Assembly: GCA_910584875.1 (NCBI GenBank)
Contig: CAJUDA010000001.1
Coordinates: 1 to 64,000 of the forward strand
Reading direction: 5' to 3'
Length of the DNA: 64,000 nucleotides
From: an uncultured Eubacterium sp.
GTDB taxonomy: Bacteria > Bacillota > Clostridia > Lachnospirales > Lachnospiraceae
Position numbers and translations under genes: made by a program. Below the pieces are notes generated by a model. That model had not been told where the DNA came from and searched no databases. It was given only the letters and a program-made list of their open reading frames with translations. Shown one piece after another: positions 32,401-42,400 of the stretch (its first letter is position 1; the number at the start of each line of letters is the position of its first letter).

Positions 32401-35151
32401 GTGACCGATTTTTATTTGGAGCAGTTTTGGAAATTATTTGAGTTTGGGGAAAAGGTATTCCGCTATGATGAGGGAGGTTTGTTTATCCTCACCAGTGTGG
32501 ATGACAATTTCTGCAAAATGCTTGGTTTTGGCAGGGCCGAGCTTATGATCCGCTGCCACAACAGAGCGAAAGACCTGATCTATCCACCGGATCTGCCAGA
32601 GCTTCACGAGCATGTCATGCGGGAGTTAAAAGAAAAGGGTGAATATACGGCGAGATACCGGATGCGGAGGCGTGACGGAGAACTGATCTGGGCGTGGGAG
32701 AGCGGCGTGATGGAGTATGATATGTCGGGTAACCGGTATGTCCGTAATCTTGTGGTGAATATAAGTGATATAGAAAATCTGCGAAAGGATCGGGATATTA
32801 CTTATGACAACCTTCCCGGTGGCGTCCTCCGGATGCTGATCACGAAAAATAATTTTTATATCATGCAGTTCAACCAGCAATACATCGATATGATGGGAAC
32901 GACGCCGGAAGAATATATGGGAAGCTCGGGGCTTTATACAGTTCCGGAGGATCTGACACAGCTCAAGGATCATGTGATTCTCCAGGCGGAGAGGCAGGAG
33001 ACGATCGACCATGAATTCCGATGCCGGCGCGGTGACGGAGAGGATGTACACTGGTTCCGCCTGATCGGACGGTTTTATGATGAAGCCGAGGATGGCAGGG
33101 AATACCTCTGTCTGATGGTGGACGTCACGGAGAGAAAAAACAGTGTCCTGCGGCTGGAAAAAGAACGCAACCGTTATCAGATGGCGATGCGTCTCACATC
33201 CGGTGTTCTTTTTGAATATGATGCCAGAAACCAGAAACTGCATGTATACACAGATATTATTGAAAGTGTATACATCCCCTGTATGGAGGATGGTAAATTT
33301 GCCAGCCTGGAGGACGCCCTGTTCCGGGAAGGGTTTCTCCATCCGGATGATTTTGGCAGGCTTCATCAGTATATCCAGACGGATTCCGAGTATGGTGTAG
33401 AAGTCAGATTATGGTCTGTCAACAAGGAAAACCATATGACGGGGTATCAGTGGTTTGAGATCAGTATAGCAAAAACATGGCGTCATGGCAGGCTCCGCTA
33501 TGTTGTAGGGAGCATCAAGCATCTCGAGGAGAAGGAAAAGGAAGAATCTGTCCGCTGGCGGCTCCGCAATATATTTGAGGCACACGCAGGAAGGATGTAT
33601 GAGAAATTTTTATGTGTGGATACGGAGACGGAGGATGTACGTGTATATGTATCGATGCAGTCAAAATTTCATGAGGACATACCAGACTGCCATTTTGACG
33701 AATATATCCGGCAGCTGGCAGAGAAGGAAATTCATCCAGAGGAACAGGAACGTTTTCTGGAAAGGATGAACCTGGCAAACATGCAGCGGATCCTGCAGCC
33801 AGGGCAGCTCGAAGAGGTGTTGTTTTTCCGGATGCGCCAGAGTGAGGACAAGACTTATCGTTATAAGTCGATCCGGTATAGTTACCTTGGGGACAATATC
33901 CGTACGATTCTGATCAGTATGCAGGATGTTCATCAGGTCAGGGAAGAACAGTTAAGGATAGAGGATGCTAACCGGAAAATCCTGGCGGCTGCCCTGAATG
34001 AAGGACAGGTTACGATGGAGATGCGCCGGAATTTTGCGGCAATGCTGGCGAGAGAGCTTTATGACCCCCTGCAGTTTCTGGATCTTGAATTTCGCAGAAA
34101 GTCAAAGCAGAGTGCTGATGCAGATGAGGTGAGGGACGTTGTCACCTATATGAAGAAAGTGGTTGAAAACATTGCCCAGTATGAAAAACTGGAACAGGGA
34201 AAGATCCGCTTTGAGGATAAGCTGTTTGAACTGGACGATGTTTTATGGGAATTGTTCCGTTCGTGGGACAATAATCTGAAACAGTCTGACATAAAGATTA
34301 CATATCAGCTGAACCTGAACTGGAAATATTATTATGGGGATTCTGTGCAGCTCACCCAGTGCCTCAACCATGTGCTGGGAAATTGCGTACTGTCATCCGG
34401 TGGCAGGGGAGTCATTCATATATGGGGGAGCGATGAGGATCAGGGCAACGGCATCAGCCATCTCTGTTTTGCTGTCGAGGACAACGGGATCCCGGTCAAT
34501 GAAAATTTTTTCGGGAGAATGTATCCGATCGACAACATGGAGGACAAGTCTGCATGGAAAGCAGGGTATTCCTGTATGGGCACCAGTTTTTCCCTGGTGG
34601 TGGCGAGAAAGATTATTGAATTACTGGGAGGTACGATCCGGCTTTATCAGAAAGATGACAAGAGAAATATTATAGAGATCACGATCCCTCTCCAGCGTTC
34701 CCAAAATCTAAAGGACAAGGCGCGCGTACTCACGACAGTGGAGGAGAGAAACAACAAGACAGACCTTAGCGGGTATTCTCTTCTGGTGATGGAAAATACG
34801 CAGATGCTGGGACCACATCTCCGGTTATATGGGGCGCAGGTCGATATGGCGGGCAGCGGGGAAGAGGGCATCCGCATATGGTCTGGCTATTCCCCGCATT
34901 ATTTTGATGCGATTCTTTTGGAGGGTGAACTGCCGGATATGGACTATCTGGAATTTGCACAGATACTCAGGGCACAGAATTCCGGGGACAGCAGTACAAT
35001 ACCGATCTTTGCCCTGACGGAAGGAATGGGGCAGCAGGAGACGAAAGAGAGTATGCAAAAGGGCATCAATGCAGTCCTGGGGAAGAATCTGGATCCGGAA
35101 CGTCTGAAAAAGATTCTGGATATCTGGAAAAAGACCGTGGAAAAAAAGTGA
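32401..35151 (+). CDS. Multi-PAS hybrid histidine-kinase-like protein with degenerate H-box and receiver
   Basis: A 916-residue soluble protein. PAS-type domains cover about residues 20-125, 140-245 (ending MVDVTERK), 255-375 and 385-515; a dimerisation-like helix and HATPase domain span about 530-775; a receiver-like domain spans 785-905. The H-box region reads FAAMLARELYDPLQFL, where kinases have FLANMSHDIRTPLNAI: the phospho-accepting His is Arg. The ATPase G2 box GTGLGL reads GTSFSL. In the receiver, the usual acceptor position in ILLEGELPDMD is Glu. It therefore looks like a signalling scaffold or pseudokinase. It starts at GTG 32401 (AGGAGGAAG at 32387-32395), directly after the sortase. 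Confidence 0.88.
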   Translation: MTDFYLEQFWKLFEFGEKVFRYDEGGLFILTSVDDNFCKMLGFGRAELMIRCHNRAKDLIYPPDLPELHEHVMRELKEKGEYTARYRMRRRDGELIWAWESGVMEYDMSGNRYVRNLVVNISDIENLRKDRDITYDNLPGGVLRMLITKNNFYIMQFNQQYIDMMGTTPEEYMGSSGLYTVPEDLTQLKDHVILQAERQETIDHEFRCRRGDGEDVHWFRLIGRFYDEAEDGREYLCLMVDVTERKNSVLRLEKERNRYQMAMRLTSGVLFEYDARNQKLHVYTDIIESVYIPCMEDGKFASLEDALFREGFLHPDDFGRLHQYIQTDSEYGVEVRLWSVNKENHMTGYQWFEISIAKTWRHGRLRYVVGSIKHLEEKEKEESVRWRLRNIFEAHAGRMYEKFLCVDTETEDVRVYVSMQSKFHEDIPDCHFDEYIRQLAEKEIHPEEQERFLERMNLANMQRILQPGQLEEVLFFRMRQSEDKTYRYKSIRYSYLGDNIRTILISMQDVHQVREEQLRIEDANRKILAAALNEGQVTMEMRRNFAAMLARELYDPLQFLDLEFRRKSKQSADADEVRDVVTYMKKVVENIAQYEKLEQGKIRFEDKLFELDDVLWELFRSWDNNLKQSDIKITYQLNLNWKYYYGDSVQLTQCLNHVLGNCVLSSGGRGVIHIWGSDEDQGNGISHLCFAVEDNGIPVNENFFGRMYPIDNMEDKSAWKAGYSCMGTSFSLVVARKIIELLGGTIRLYQKDDKRNIIEITIPLQRSQNLKDKARVLTTVEERNNKTDLSGYSLLVMENTQMLGPHLRLYGAQVDMAGSGEEGIRIWSGYSPHYFDAILLEGELPDMDYLEFAQILRAQNSGDSSTIPIFALTEGMGQQETKESMQKGINAVLGKNLDPERLKKILDIWKKTVEKK

Positions 35152-35161
35152 GAAAAAAAGA

Positions 35162-35190
35162 TTGACATTTTTAGCAGGGAAGACTATAAT
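35162..35190 (+). promoter_or_regulatory. Consensus promoter of the Amt-PII gene
   Basis: TTGACA (35162-35167), 17-nt spacer, TATAAT (35185-35190), leaving a leader of about 90 nt before the start codon. Confidence 0.92.
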
Positions 35191-35202
35191 GGCATACATA
35201 AG

Positions 35203-35244
35203 TGACGAGGGCGTCAGAAACAAAAAAGTTTCTGGCGCTTTTTC
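35203..35244 (+). promoter_or_regulatory. Terminator-like hairpin in the amt leader, with competing stem
   Basis: GCGTCAGAAAC (35211-35221), loop of six A's, GTTTCTGGCGC (35228-35238) and five T's form an intrinsic terminator between promoter and gene. TGACG (35203-35207) can pair with CGTCA (35212-35216), which would break the terminator stem. This is the layout of transcription attenuation; nitrogen genes in Clostridia are often controlled by antitermination, for example by ANTAR proteins. Confidence 0.7.
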
Positions 35245-35286
35245 TTTTGCAGTAATGTCACTATTACATATTTTGGAGGTGTTCTT

Positions 35287-37047
35287 ATGACAGAAGAAGT
35301 AATGAGTTATATCAACGACAACCTGTGGGGCGTCTGGTTCCTGATCGGGGCAGCACTGGTATTCTGGATGCAGGCCGGATTCGCCATGGTAGAGGCTGGA
35401 TTTACCCGTGCAAAGAACGCAGGTAACATCATTATGAAAAACCTGATGGATTTTTGTATCGGTACGGTGATGTTTATCCTCATCGGAGCGTCCATGTTGC
35501 TGGGCGAGGATCTCGTCGGTCTGATCGGTAAGCCCGGTTTTGATATTTTTACGGCGTATGCGGATTTTGATTTCTCAGGTTTTGTATTTAACCTGGTGTT
35601 CTGTGCCACGACAGCGACGATCGTATCCGGCGCCATGGCGGAGAGGACGAAATTTTTGTCCTACTGTATTTATTCAGCAGTGATCTCTGCACTGATCTAT
35701 CCGATCGAGGCACACTGGATCTGGGGCGGCGGCTGGCTGGCAGACATCGGTTTCCATGACTATGCCGGTTCCTGTGCGATCCATATGGTCGGCGGTATCT
35801 GTGCCCTGATCGGGGCAGCGATCCTGGGACCGCGTATCGGCAAGTTTAAAAAAGATAAGGAAGGAAACATAAAAAAAGTAAATGCCATACCGGGACACAA
35901 CCTGACGATCGGCGCCCTCGGTGTATTTATCCTCTGGCTCGGCTGGTATGGATTTAACGGGGCGGCAGCAAAGGATCTGCCGACGCTGGGGTCGATCTTC
36001 CTGACCACCACAGTGGCGCCGGCAGTGGCTACCGTGGTCTGTATGATCTTTACCTGGATCAAATACGGTAAGCCAGATGTATCCATGTGTCTGAACGCAT
36101 CCCTCGCCGGTCTGGTGGCGATCACGGCATCCTGTGATGTGACGGATTGTGCCGGATCCCTGATCATCGGTTCTGTGGCGGGTCTGCTGGTCGTATTCGG
36201 CGTCTGGTTCTGTGATCACATCGTTCACGTGGATGATCCGGTCGGTGCGGTAGCTGTCCATATGATGAACGGCATCTGGGGAACGATCGCCGTAGGACTC
36301 TTTGCCACGGAATCTGCACCGGGATTTGCCGTTGCCGGGATGAAAGAGGGACTCTTTTATGGCGGGGGCCTCACGCAGCTGGGACTGCAGCTGGTGGGTG
36401 TGCTTACCGTGGCAGCATGGGCGGCTGTGCTGATCACGATCACGTTCTTTGTGATCCGTGCCATCGTCGGTCTCCGGGTCAGTGCCGAGGAAGAAATCGA
36501 AGGTCTGGATGCAACAGAACATGGACTGCCCAGTGCCTATACCGACTTCATGCCGGCGGGCAACCGTTTTTACAAAGCAGTACCGGCAGGGGCGCCTGTC
36601 ACGAAGGGCGATGTGCCTGTTGAGGCGGCTGTACCTGTTGCTGAAGTTCCTTCCGGGGTATCGCCAGTCCGCAGAAAGACAGAGGGAGAGACGAAGCTTA
36701 CCAAGATTTCTGTGATCTGCAAACAGAATAAGTTTGAGGATCTGAAGGAAGCTTTGTCGGATATCGGTGTCAATGGAATCACAGTGACCCAGGTGCTGGG
36801 ATGCGGTGCACAGAAAGGAACGGCGGAATATTACCGTGGTGTTCCGGTAGACTTTAACCTTCTGCCGAAGACGAAGGTAGAGGTGGTCGTCAGTGCTGTT
36901 CCGGTTGAGAAGGTTATTGAGACAGCGAAACAGGCACTGTATACCGGTCATATCGGCGATGGCAAGATCTTTGTCTATGATGTGGAAGATGTTGTCAAGG
37001 TCCGTACCGGGGAATCGGGATTTGATGCCCTGCAGGGAGATGACTGA
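35287..37047 (+). CDS. amt: Ammonium transporter fused to a PII regulatory domain
   Basis: A 586-residue fusion. Residues about 1-405 are an Amt/MEP channel with about 11 helices (WFLIGAALVFWMQAGFAMVEAGFTRAKNAGNI, AHWIWGGGWL, DDPVGAVAVHMMNGIWGT with the pore His). After a Pro/Val/Ala linker (about 435-465), residues about 475-586 are a GlnB/GlnK-type PII protein: TKISVICKQNKFEDLKEAL, T-loop GCGAQKGTAEYYRGV with the Tyr that is uridylylated in proteobacterial PII, and TGHIGDGKIFVYDVEDVVKVRTGE. PII normally plugs Amt as a separate trimer when nitrogen is plentiful; here it is tethered to it. GGAGG precedes the ATG. Confidence 0.97.
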   Translation: MTEEVMSYINDNLWGVWFLIGAALVFWMQAGFAMVEAGFTRAKNAGNIIMKNLMDFCIGTVMFILIGASMLLGEDLVGLIGKPGFDIFTAYADFDFSGFVFNLVFCATTATIVSGAMAERTKFLSYCIYSAVISALIYPIEAHWIWGGGWLADIGFHDYAGSCAIHMVGGICALIGAAILGPRIGKFKKDKEGNIKKVNAIPGHNLTIGALGVFILWLGWYGFNGAAAKDLPTLGSIFLTTTVAPAVATVVCMIFTWIKYGKPDVSMCLNASLAGLVAITASCDVTDCAGSLIIGSVAGLLVVFGVWFCDHIVHVDDPVGAVAVHMMNGIWGTIAVGLFATESAPGFAVAGMKEGLFYGGGLTQLGLQLVGVLTVAAWAAVLITITFFVIRAIVGLRVSAEEEIEGLDATEHGLPSAYTDFMPAGNRFYKAVPAGAPVTKGDVPVEAAVPVAEVPSGVSPVRRKTEGETKLTKISVICKQNKFEDLKEALSDIGVNGITVTQVLGCGAQKGTAEYYRGVPVDFNLLPKTKVEVVVSAVPVEKVIETAKQALYTGHIGDGKIFVYDVEDVVKVRTGESGFDALQGDD

Positions 37048-37080
37048 CAGGTCGTATGAATGATATTATGTAATGGGAAG

Positions 37081-37134
37081 AAACTCAGGATCACTGCGGG
37101 CGGTATAGCCTGTCTGGTGATTTTGAGTTTTTTC
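37081..37134 (+). terminator. Intrinsic terminator of amt
   Basis: AAACTCAGGATCAC (37081-37094) pairs with GTGATTTTGAGTTT (37117-37130), two G-T wobbles, followed by T's. Confidence 0.82.
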
Positions 37135-37656
37135 TTTTGCCAGCGCAATCGTTTACTCATGCGTTTTCGGGCAGCAGGATCATCCCATCGCCTGTCCGGC
37201 GTACCGCTCCCAGCGAAAAATCAGATCGTTTCCCCCATTGCAAAAAACTCCTGCCGCCCTTCGCTAAACTCGCTGTCTGCCTTGTCGTTTTTTCCTGACT
37301 TTTACAGCATAGCCGCCCGCCGGTCCTTTATGCACCATATAAGTTACTGATACCTGCGGGCAGCACCAGAGGTGCGTATCCCGGGAAAAGAGGGCAAAAG
37401 AATAAATAAATTTATTTTCGCCCCCCTCTTCCCGGGACAGATGCTCCGCATCTGCCCGCAGTATGGCGGCTCGTTTGTGCAGACGTGCTGTCAAAGGTCA
37501 GAAAACGACGGCAGACAGCTCAGACAATGCTCGGGCGGCGGATTTGCAATGGGACGAAACGATGTTTTTTCGGGGAGTGGTACAAGGACAGGCGGCTGGG
37601 ATGATACCGCTGCCCTGAATTCTGCAAATTAGTGAGTGATTGCCCTTGTCTTTTGC
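37133..37656. mobile_element. 508-bp imperfect palindrome flanked by 8-bp direct repeats (MITE-like or large-hairpin RNA)
   Basis: Bases 37141-37648 read almost the same on both strands, centred near 37406-37412 (AATAAATTTATT). Matched blocks include GGGCAGC..GG.ATCATCCCA (37169 onward) against 37615-37595, CCATTGCAAA (37235-37244) against 37552-37543, GCTGTCTGCC (37272-37281) against 37519-37510, and TGCGGGCAG (37355-37363) against 37462-37454. The two ends match as CAGCGCAATC / CAAGGGCAATC. TCTTTTGC occurs directly outside both ends (37133-37140 and 37649-37656), as in a target-site duplication. Local hairpins branch from both arms. There is no credible ORF and the family is not recognised. 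Confidence 0.75.
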
Positions 37657-37703
37657 TTATACCTATTGTATCATATAGATATACTAGGGATTAGTTGTAC
37701 AGA

Positions 37704-37743
37704 TAACTCAACGGCGGGTTTAAATTGGCGCCGCCCAGTTAAG
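37704..37743 (+). repeat. Dispersed hairpin repeat, copy 2
   Basis: TAACTCAACGGCGGGTTTAAATTGGCGCC plus the closing arm GCCCAGTTAAG. It is the reverse complement of copy 1 with a few changes, and has the same orientation relative to its downstream gene (Rrf2 start 37 nt away). The stem is imperfect, but the loop and inner GGCGCC core are kept. Confidence 0.8.
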
Positions 37744-37780
37744 TGGAATTCTGTATGAATGGAATAGAAGGAGACGGAAT

Positions 37781-38215
37781 ATGAAGATTTCGACAAAGGG
37801 AAGATACGCCTTGCGCCTTATGCTGGATCTGGCTCTGAATGAGGCCGGAAAACCAGTGCGGATCCGGGAAATAGCAAAAAGGCAGGAAATATCGGATAAA
37901 TATCTGGAGCAGATTATCTCGATTTTGAATAAAGCACAGTATGTACGCAGTGTCCGTGGACCGCAGGGCGGGTATCTTCTGACGAAGAAACCAGAGGACT
38001 ATACGGTAGGGATGATCCTCCGCCAGACAGAGGGAAGCATGGCGCCTGTGGATTGTATTGCGGAAGATCATGCATTCTGCAGTCATATGGAGGAGTGTGC
38101 CACCTCGATTGTGTGGCGCCGTCTGAATGATGCCGTCAGTGATGTGATCGATAATATTACGCTGGCAGATCTCGTGGACTGGCAGCTGAAAAAAAACGGG
38201 GATTATATGATCTGA
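37781..38215 (+). CDS. Rrf2 family transcriptional regulator
   Basis: A 144-residue winged-helix regulator of the Rrf2 family (IscR/CymR/NsrR): MKISTKGRYALRLMLDLAL, REIAKRQEISDKYLEQIISILNKAQYVRSVRGPQGGYLL. Three cysteines, C-x7-C-x5-C in DCIAEDHAFCSHMEEC (about residues 91-106), are placed like the iron-sulfur ligands of IscR-type members, so it may sense Fe-S status. CymR-type members lack these. It stands 137 bp upstream of cysK, suggesting control of cysteine or Fe-S supply. AGGAG precedes the ATG. Confidence 0.93.
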   Translation: MKISTKGRYALRLMLDLALNEAGKPVRIREIAKRQEISDKYLEQIISILNKAQYVRSVRGPQGGYLLTKKPEDYTVGMILRQTEGSMAPVDCIAEDHAFCSHMEECATSIVWRRLNDAVSDVIDNITLADLVDWQLKKNGDYMI

Positions 38216-38261
38216 CCGTTATTGTCAATCATAAAAACATCGACAGCTCCACATTTTTTTG

Positions 38262-38333
38262 TTGACAGACAGAACGATGTGGAGTATAGTATATTTATCA
38301 TAATTCATACTAACTCAGTAGGAAAAGTATGAA
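38262..38333 (+). promoter_or_regulatory. cysK promoter with downstream operator-like dyad
   Basis: TTGACA (38262-38267), 17-nt spacer, TATAGT (38285-38290). TTCATAC (38304-38310) and GTATGAA (38327-38333) form a 7-bp dyad between the promoter and the gene, a plausible site for the adjacent Rrf2 regulator. The promoter is strong evidence, the dyad weaker. Confidence 0.65.
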
Positions 38334-38352
38334 ATAGAAAACAGGAGGATAT

Positions 38353-39291
38353 ATGACCATGGCAATTTATAAGAACGTAACAGAATTAGTGGGGAATACT
38401 CCTTTGATGGAGTTATCCAATTTTGAGAAGGTAAACGATCTGGAGGCAGTGCTTCTGGCAAAGCTGGAGTATTTTAATCCGGCGGGCAGTGTCAAGGACC
38501 GCATCGCAAAGGAGATCATCGAGGATGCTCTTACAAAGGGAATCCTGACGAAAGATTCTGTCATTATAGAGCCGACTAGCGGGAATACGGGGATCGGGCT
38601 TTCTTCCATCGCCGCTTCTTTGGGGATCCGCATCGTCATCACCATGCCGGAGACAATGAGTGTGGAACGGAGAAATCTGATGAAGGCATACGGGGCAGAG
38701 CTCGTTCTGACAGACGGGGCAAAGGGCATGAAAGGGGCGATCGAAAAAGCGGAGGAACTGGCAAAAGAGATCCCAGGCAGTTTTATCCCGGGACAGTTTG
38801 TCAATGCCCTGAACCCACAGGCGCATAGAAAGAATACCGGACCTGAAATATGGGAAGACACGGAAGGAAAGATCGATCTGTTTGTGGCCGGTGTGGGGAC
38901 AGGCGGTACGGTGACAGGTGTGGGTGAATATCTCAAGTCAAAGAATCCAGAGATCAAGATCGTGGCGGTAGAACCTGCTTCTTCTCCCGTTCTGTCAGAA
39001 GGAACAGCGGGCGCTCATAAGATCCAGGGGATCGGCGCCGGATTTGTGCCGGACGTGCTGAATACCGATATTTATGATGAGATCATCAAAGTGGAAAACG
39101 AAGACGCATTTGCCACAGGCAGGGAGATCGGCAGAAGAGAGGGGATCTTAGTGGGGATTTCTTCCGGCGCCGCCGTATGGGCCGCTGCACAGCTTGCCAG
39201 ACGTCCCGAAAATAAGGGAAAGACGATCGTCGTGCTTCTTCCGGATACCGGGGACCGCTATCTCTCTACGCCGATGTTCAGCGAGGGATAA
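38353..39291 (+). CDS. cysK: Cysteine synthase A (O-acetylserine sulfhydrylase)
   Basis: A 312-residue PLP enzyme making cysteine from O-acetylserine and sulfide. MAIYKNVTELVGNTPLMEL, the PLP lysine in NPAGSVKDRIA (about residue 46), the substrate loop PTSGNTGIGL (about 75-84) and the phosphate-cup GVGTGGTVTGVG are all present, and it ends DTGDRYLSTPMF, typical of CysK rather than CysM. The start may be ATG 38353 or ATG 38359; AGGAGG at 38343-38348 is 4 or 10 nt away, and most family members begin at the second. Probably under the Rrf2 regulator just upstream. Confidence 0.97.
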   Translation: MTMAIYKNVTELVGNTPLMELSNFEKVNDLEAVLLAKLEYFNPAGSVKDRIAKEIIEDALTKGILTKDSVIIEPTSGNTGIGLSSIAASLGIRIVITMPETMSVERRNLMKAYGAELVLTDGAKGMKGAIEKAEELAKEIPGSFIPGQFVNALNPQAHRKNTGPEIWEDTEGKIDLFVAGVGTGGTVTGVGEYLKSKNPEIKIVAVEPASSPVLSEGTAGAHKIQGIGAGFVPDVLNTDIYDEIIKVENEDAFATGREIGRREGILVGISSGAAVWAAAQLARRPENKGKTIVVLLPDTGDRYLSTPMFSEG

Positions 39292-39440
39292 AAGAACGAA
39301 ATTAATAAAAAGATAATGAAATATTTATAAGAAATTTATAAAACAGGAACTATAGCTCCTTCCGAACTTATGAAAATTCTGCTACACTGATGAAAATACT
39401 TTGCTACAGAGGGCAGAATACATGTTTGGGAGGAGTTTGT

Positions 39441-42400
39441 ATGAGCAAAAAAGAATTCAGTCACAAAAGGATTGGTACCGTTGTGTTGAGTATGATGGTG
39501 TTTATCATCACGGCAACGGCCGGATTTGTCTCTGTGCTGGCAGAGACAGGGAAACAAGACGATGCTGTGGCGGCACAAAAGACGTCGTCGGTAAAGGATT
39601 CAAAGCCGGTCTCTCCGCTCAATGAGGCAGATCTGGTCCGTGAGCAGACCAGTAAGCGGCAGAAGTTTGTAAAACAGTTCCATCTTTCGGACGGGACATT
39701 TCTTGCCGCTACCTATTCGGTCCCTGTGCATTATAAGAAATCAAAAAACGGGGCATGGAAAGAAATTGATACAACCTTAAAGAAGACAGCGGACAAAAGA
39801 TATTATAAAACGAAGTCCACCAGCCTGCAGATCAGGGCGTCTGTGAATGCAGCCAGCAAATCGCTGGTTTCTTTAAAACGCGGCGGTGATTCCCTGGCAT
39901 GGAAACCAGTCATAAGAAAAAAATCTAAGATTCTGAAGAAGATCAAAGCAGTAGTAAAAAATCCAAAAAAAATAGAAAAAACGGATATTTGCAATGAAAA
40001 TAACGTGACATACAAAAATATACAGAAAAATGTGTCATTCTCCTATCAGATCCAGCCGGAGAAGGTTACCGAGACGATCACAGTGAAGAAAAGACAGAAA
40101 AAACGTTCGTTTGCTTTCCAGATCCGTTGTGGCAAGATGAAAGTCAAGGTAAAAAAGGGGCGTATTTATTTTAAAACAAAGAAAGGGAAGACCAGATATA
40201 CCCGTCTGAAAACGATCGTGACCGATGCGAAAGGGGTATCGACAACGAAAGTAAAAATAATCTACAATAAGAAAAAGAAACAGCTGACGATCACACCGGA
40301 TCAGAGCTGGTGGAAGAACAAAAAACGAAAATTCCCCATGAAGCTGCGTACTTCTACTGTCACAGACCAGCATGAACGGGACGTCAGGATCGGCGCCGCT
40401 TATGCAGGAGCACCAACAGAGAACTATACTTACGACAGTTCTCTGCTGCTGCAGTCTGGCAAATGCACTTCGTTTATCCAGATGACGACACTGGCAGAGC
40501 TCGGACAGGCAAATGTGCAGATCCTTCATGCTGACCTGCACCTGCAGAATCAGGCTGCTCTTACGATGGGTGCAGGCAGGACCTTTGATATCGGGATTCA
40601 TAAGGTGACAGAGAAATGGAAGCCCAAGAAGGTAACTTACAATAACCGCCCGGTTTATAAAGAAATCCCGGACAGTACAGTCAGCATCCAGAAAAAAGGA
40701 AGGTATAAGGCAGATGTGACAGATACGGTGAAGTCCTGGTATCAGGGGGAGAAAAACTATGGCGTGGCACTGACAGCAGAAAATACAAACGGTATCGATA
40801 AGGCGAAACTGGACAAATATCCATATTTTACGGTTCGCTATGAGGTTGTTGGTTTTGACGGTGCGGTAAAGCTGGAGGAAGACAGGGCACTGAAACGTGA
40901 TGTGCTGCGTGCCGGACAGGAAAATTATTATTATTTTGACCCGGAACCAGGCGTCGCCTATGATCTCTTTGCGACATCCACGCTGGATACCCAGGCGACG
41001 TTATATGATGCGAAAAAAAGCAGACTTGCCTATGATGATAACAGCGGGGTAAATGCTAACTTTGCCTTTGTAAGGGGATACGACGGCAGACGGTATCTGA
41101 AAGTCAGTACAAAGGGCAAAGCCACAGGCAGTTATACACTTACACTGAAAAAGCGGTTTGCCAGACCGGTCGTCACAGGAAAAGCCGGGCAGGACAGCTA
41201 TGTCATTAGCTGGAATAAGATCAGACACGCCAAAAGTTATATCGTAACGATCTATGATGAAGAGGGAAAGACAGGAGAGACTACTGTATCCGGGACCTCT
41301 TATGAATACGTTTATACAGACGCCACGGCAGGAAAAACACTGGCGTTTACGGTTAAGCCAGTGGAGAGCAGCGAAATCTATGGGGAGGCATCCCGGAAGA
41401 TTTATAATACGAACAGTGCTTCCGAATGGGAGTACGGCACTCCGATGACTACGCTGCGTAAAAATTTCAGCAGCGTAGTCTGTGATGAAAAGATCTATGT
41501 ACTGGGCGGTGAAAAGGAAGATGGTCCGCTCACAGGCATGGAAGTATATGATACAAAAAAGGAGACATGGACAAAGCTTGCCGATTATCCGGGCAATCCA
41601 ACAGGGATCTGTCATGCCGCCATGGCGGCGGATGATCATATGATCTATGTGTGTGGCGGTCAGACGGACAGCTCCTCCCGGGCAAGGATCCTGCAGGATG
41701 TCTATGCCTATGATACAAAATCCGGTCAGTGGTCAAAAAAGAAGTCAATGTCCGATAAGCGGACCGGACTCAGCGCTGTCACATACAGAGGGAAAATCTA
41801 TCTGTTCGCCCGGATCGGGACGACAGAGAGGGTAGATATTTATGACCCGTCAGAGGACAGCTGGGAGGAGCATCTGTTTGCTGGTACGAGTAATATCGTA
41901 CAGGCGTTTGCCGTCGATGACAGGATCCTGGTACTCCGTGAAGAAAGGGCCGATGGCAGTGATCTCCGTAATATGATGTATTTTGAAGAATATCTGCCAG
42001 ATAAAGCGGCGTTTGATAAGGCAGGAGAAAAATGTCCGTTTACCGGTGCCGACCGTTATACTTCCGGCGCTGTGTCCGGCGGCAGGATTTATATGAATAA
42101 AGAAAAGGAAACCGATCAGGTTATCTATTATGATGCGTATACCGATCAGTGGGGAAAAGTGCCCGTTATGAACTTAAAGAAGCAGCAATCTGAACTGCAG
42201 GCAGTGGGCGGCACGCTTTACAGTATGGGAGGAAAGGCAGGGCGGTTTGGGACACTGGATGTACTGGAGAAATACGACCTGGATAAAAATATTATTACGA
42301 AAAAAATGAAGGTAGAGAGCGGGGAAGCGTATGAAGTCCAGATCGATGCCGGAAACTGCAGGGAAGATACGGATTATGCCGTGATCCTGCGGACCGATCC

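Noticed and set aside
37060..37632. Short ORFs across the palindromic region
   Set aside because: They read through the arms of the 508-bp inverted repeat, on both strands, with no ribosome binding site or protein-like pattern.
37141..37656. CRISPR array or IS element at this site
   Set aside because: No repeated spacer-repeat units and no transposase; the structure is one long inverted repeat.
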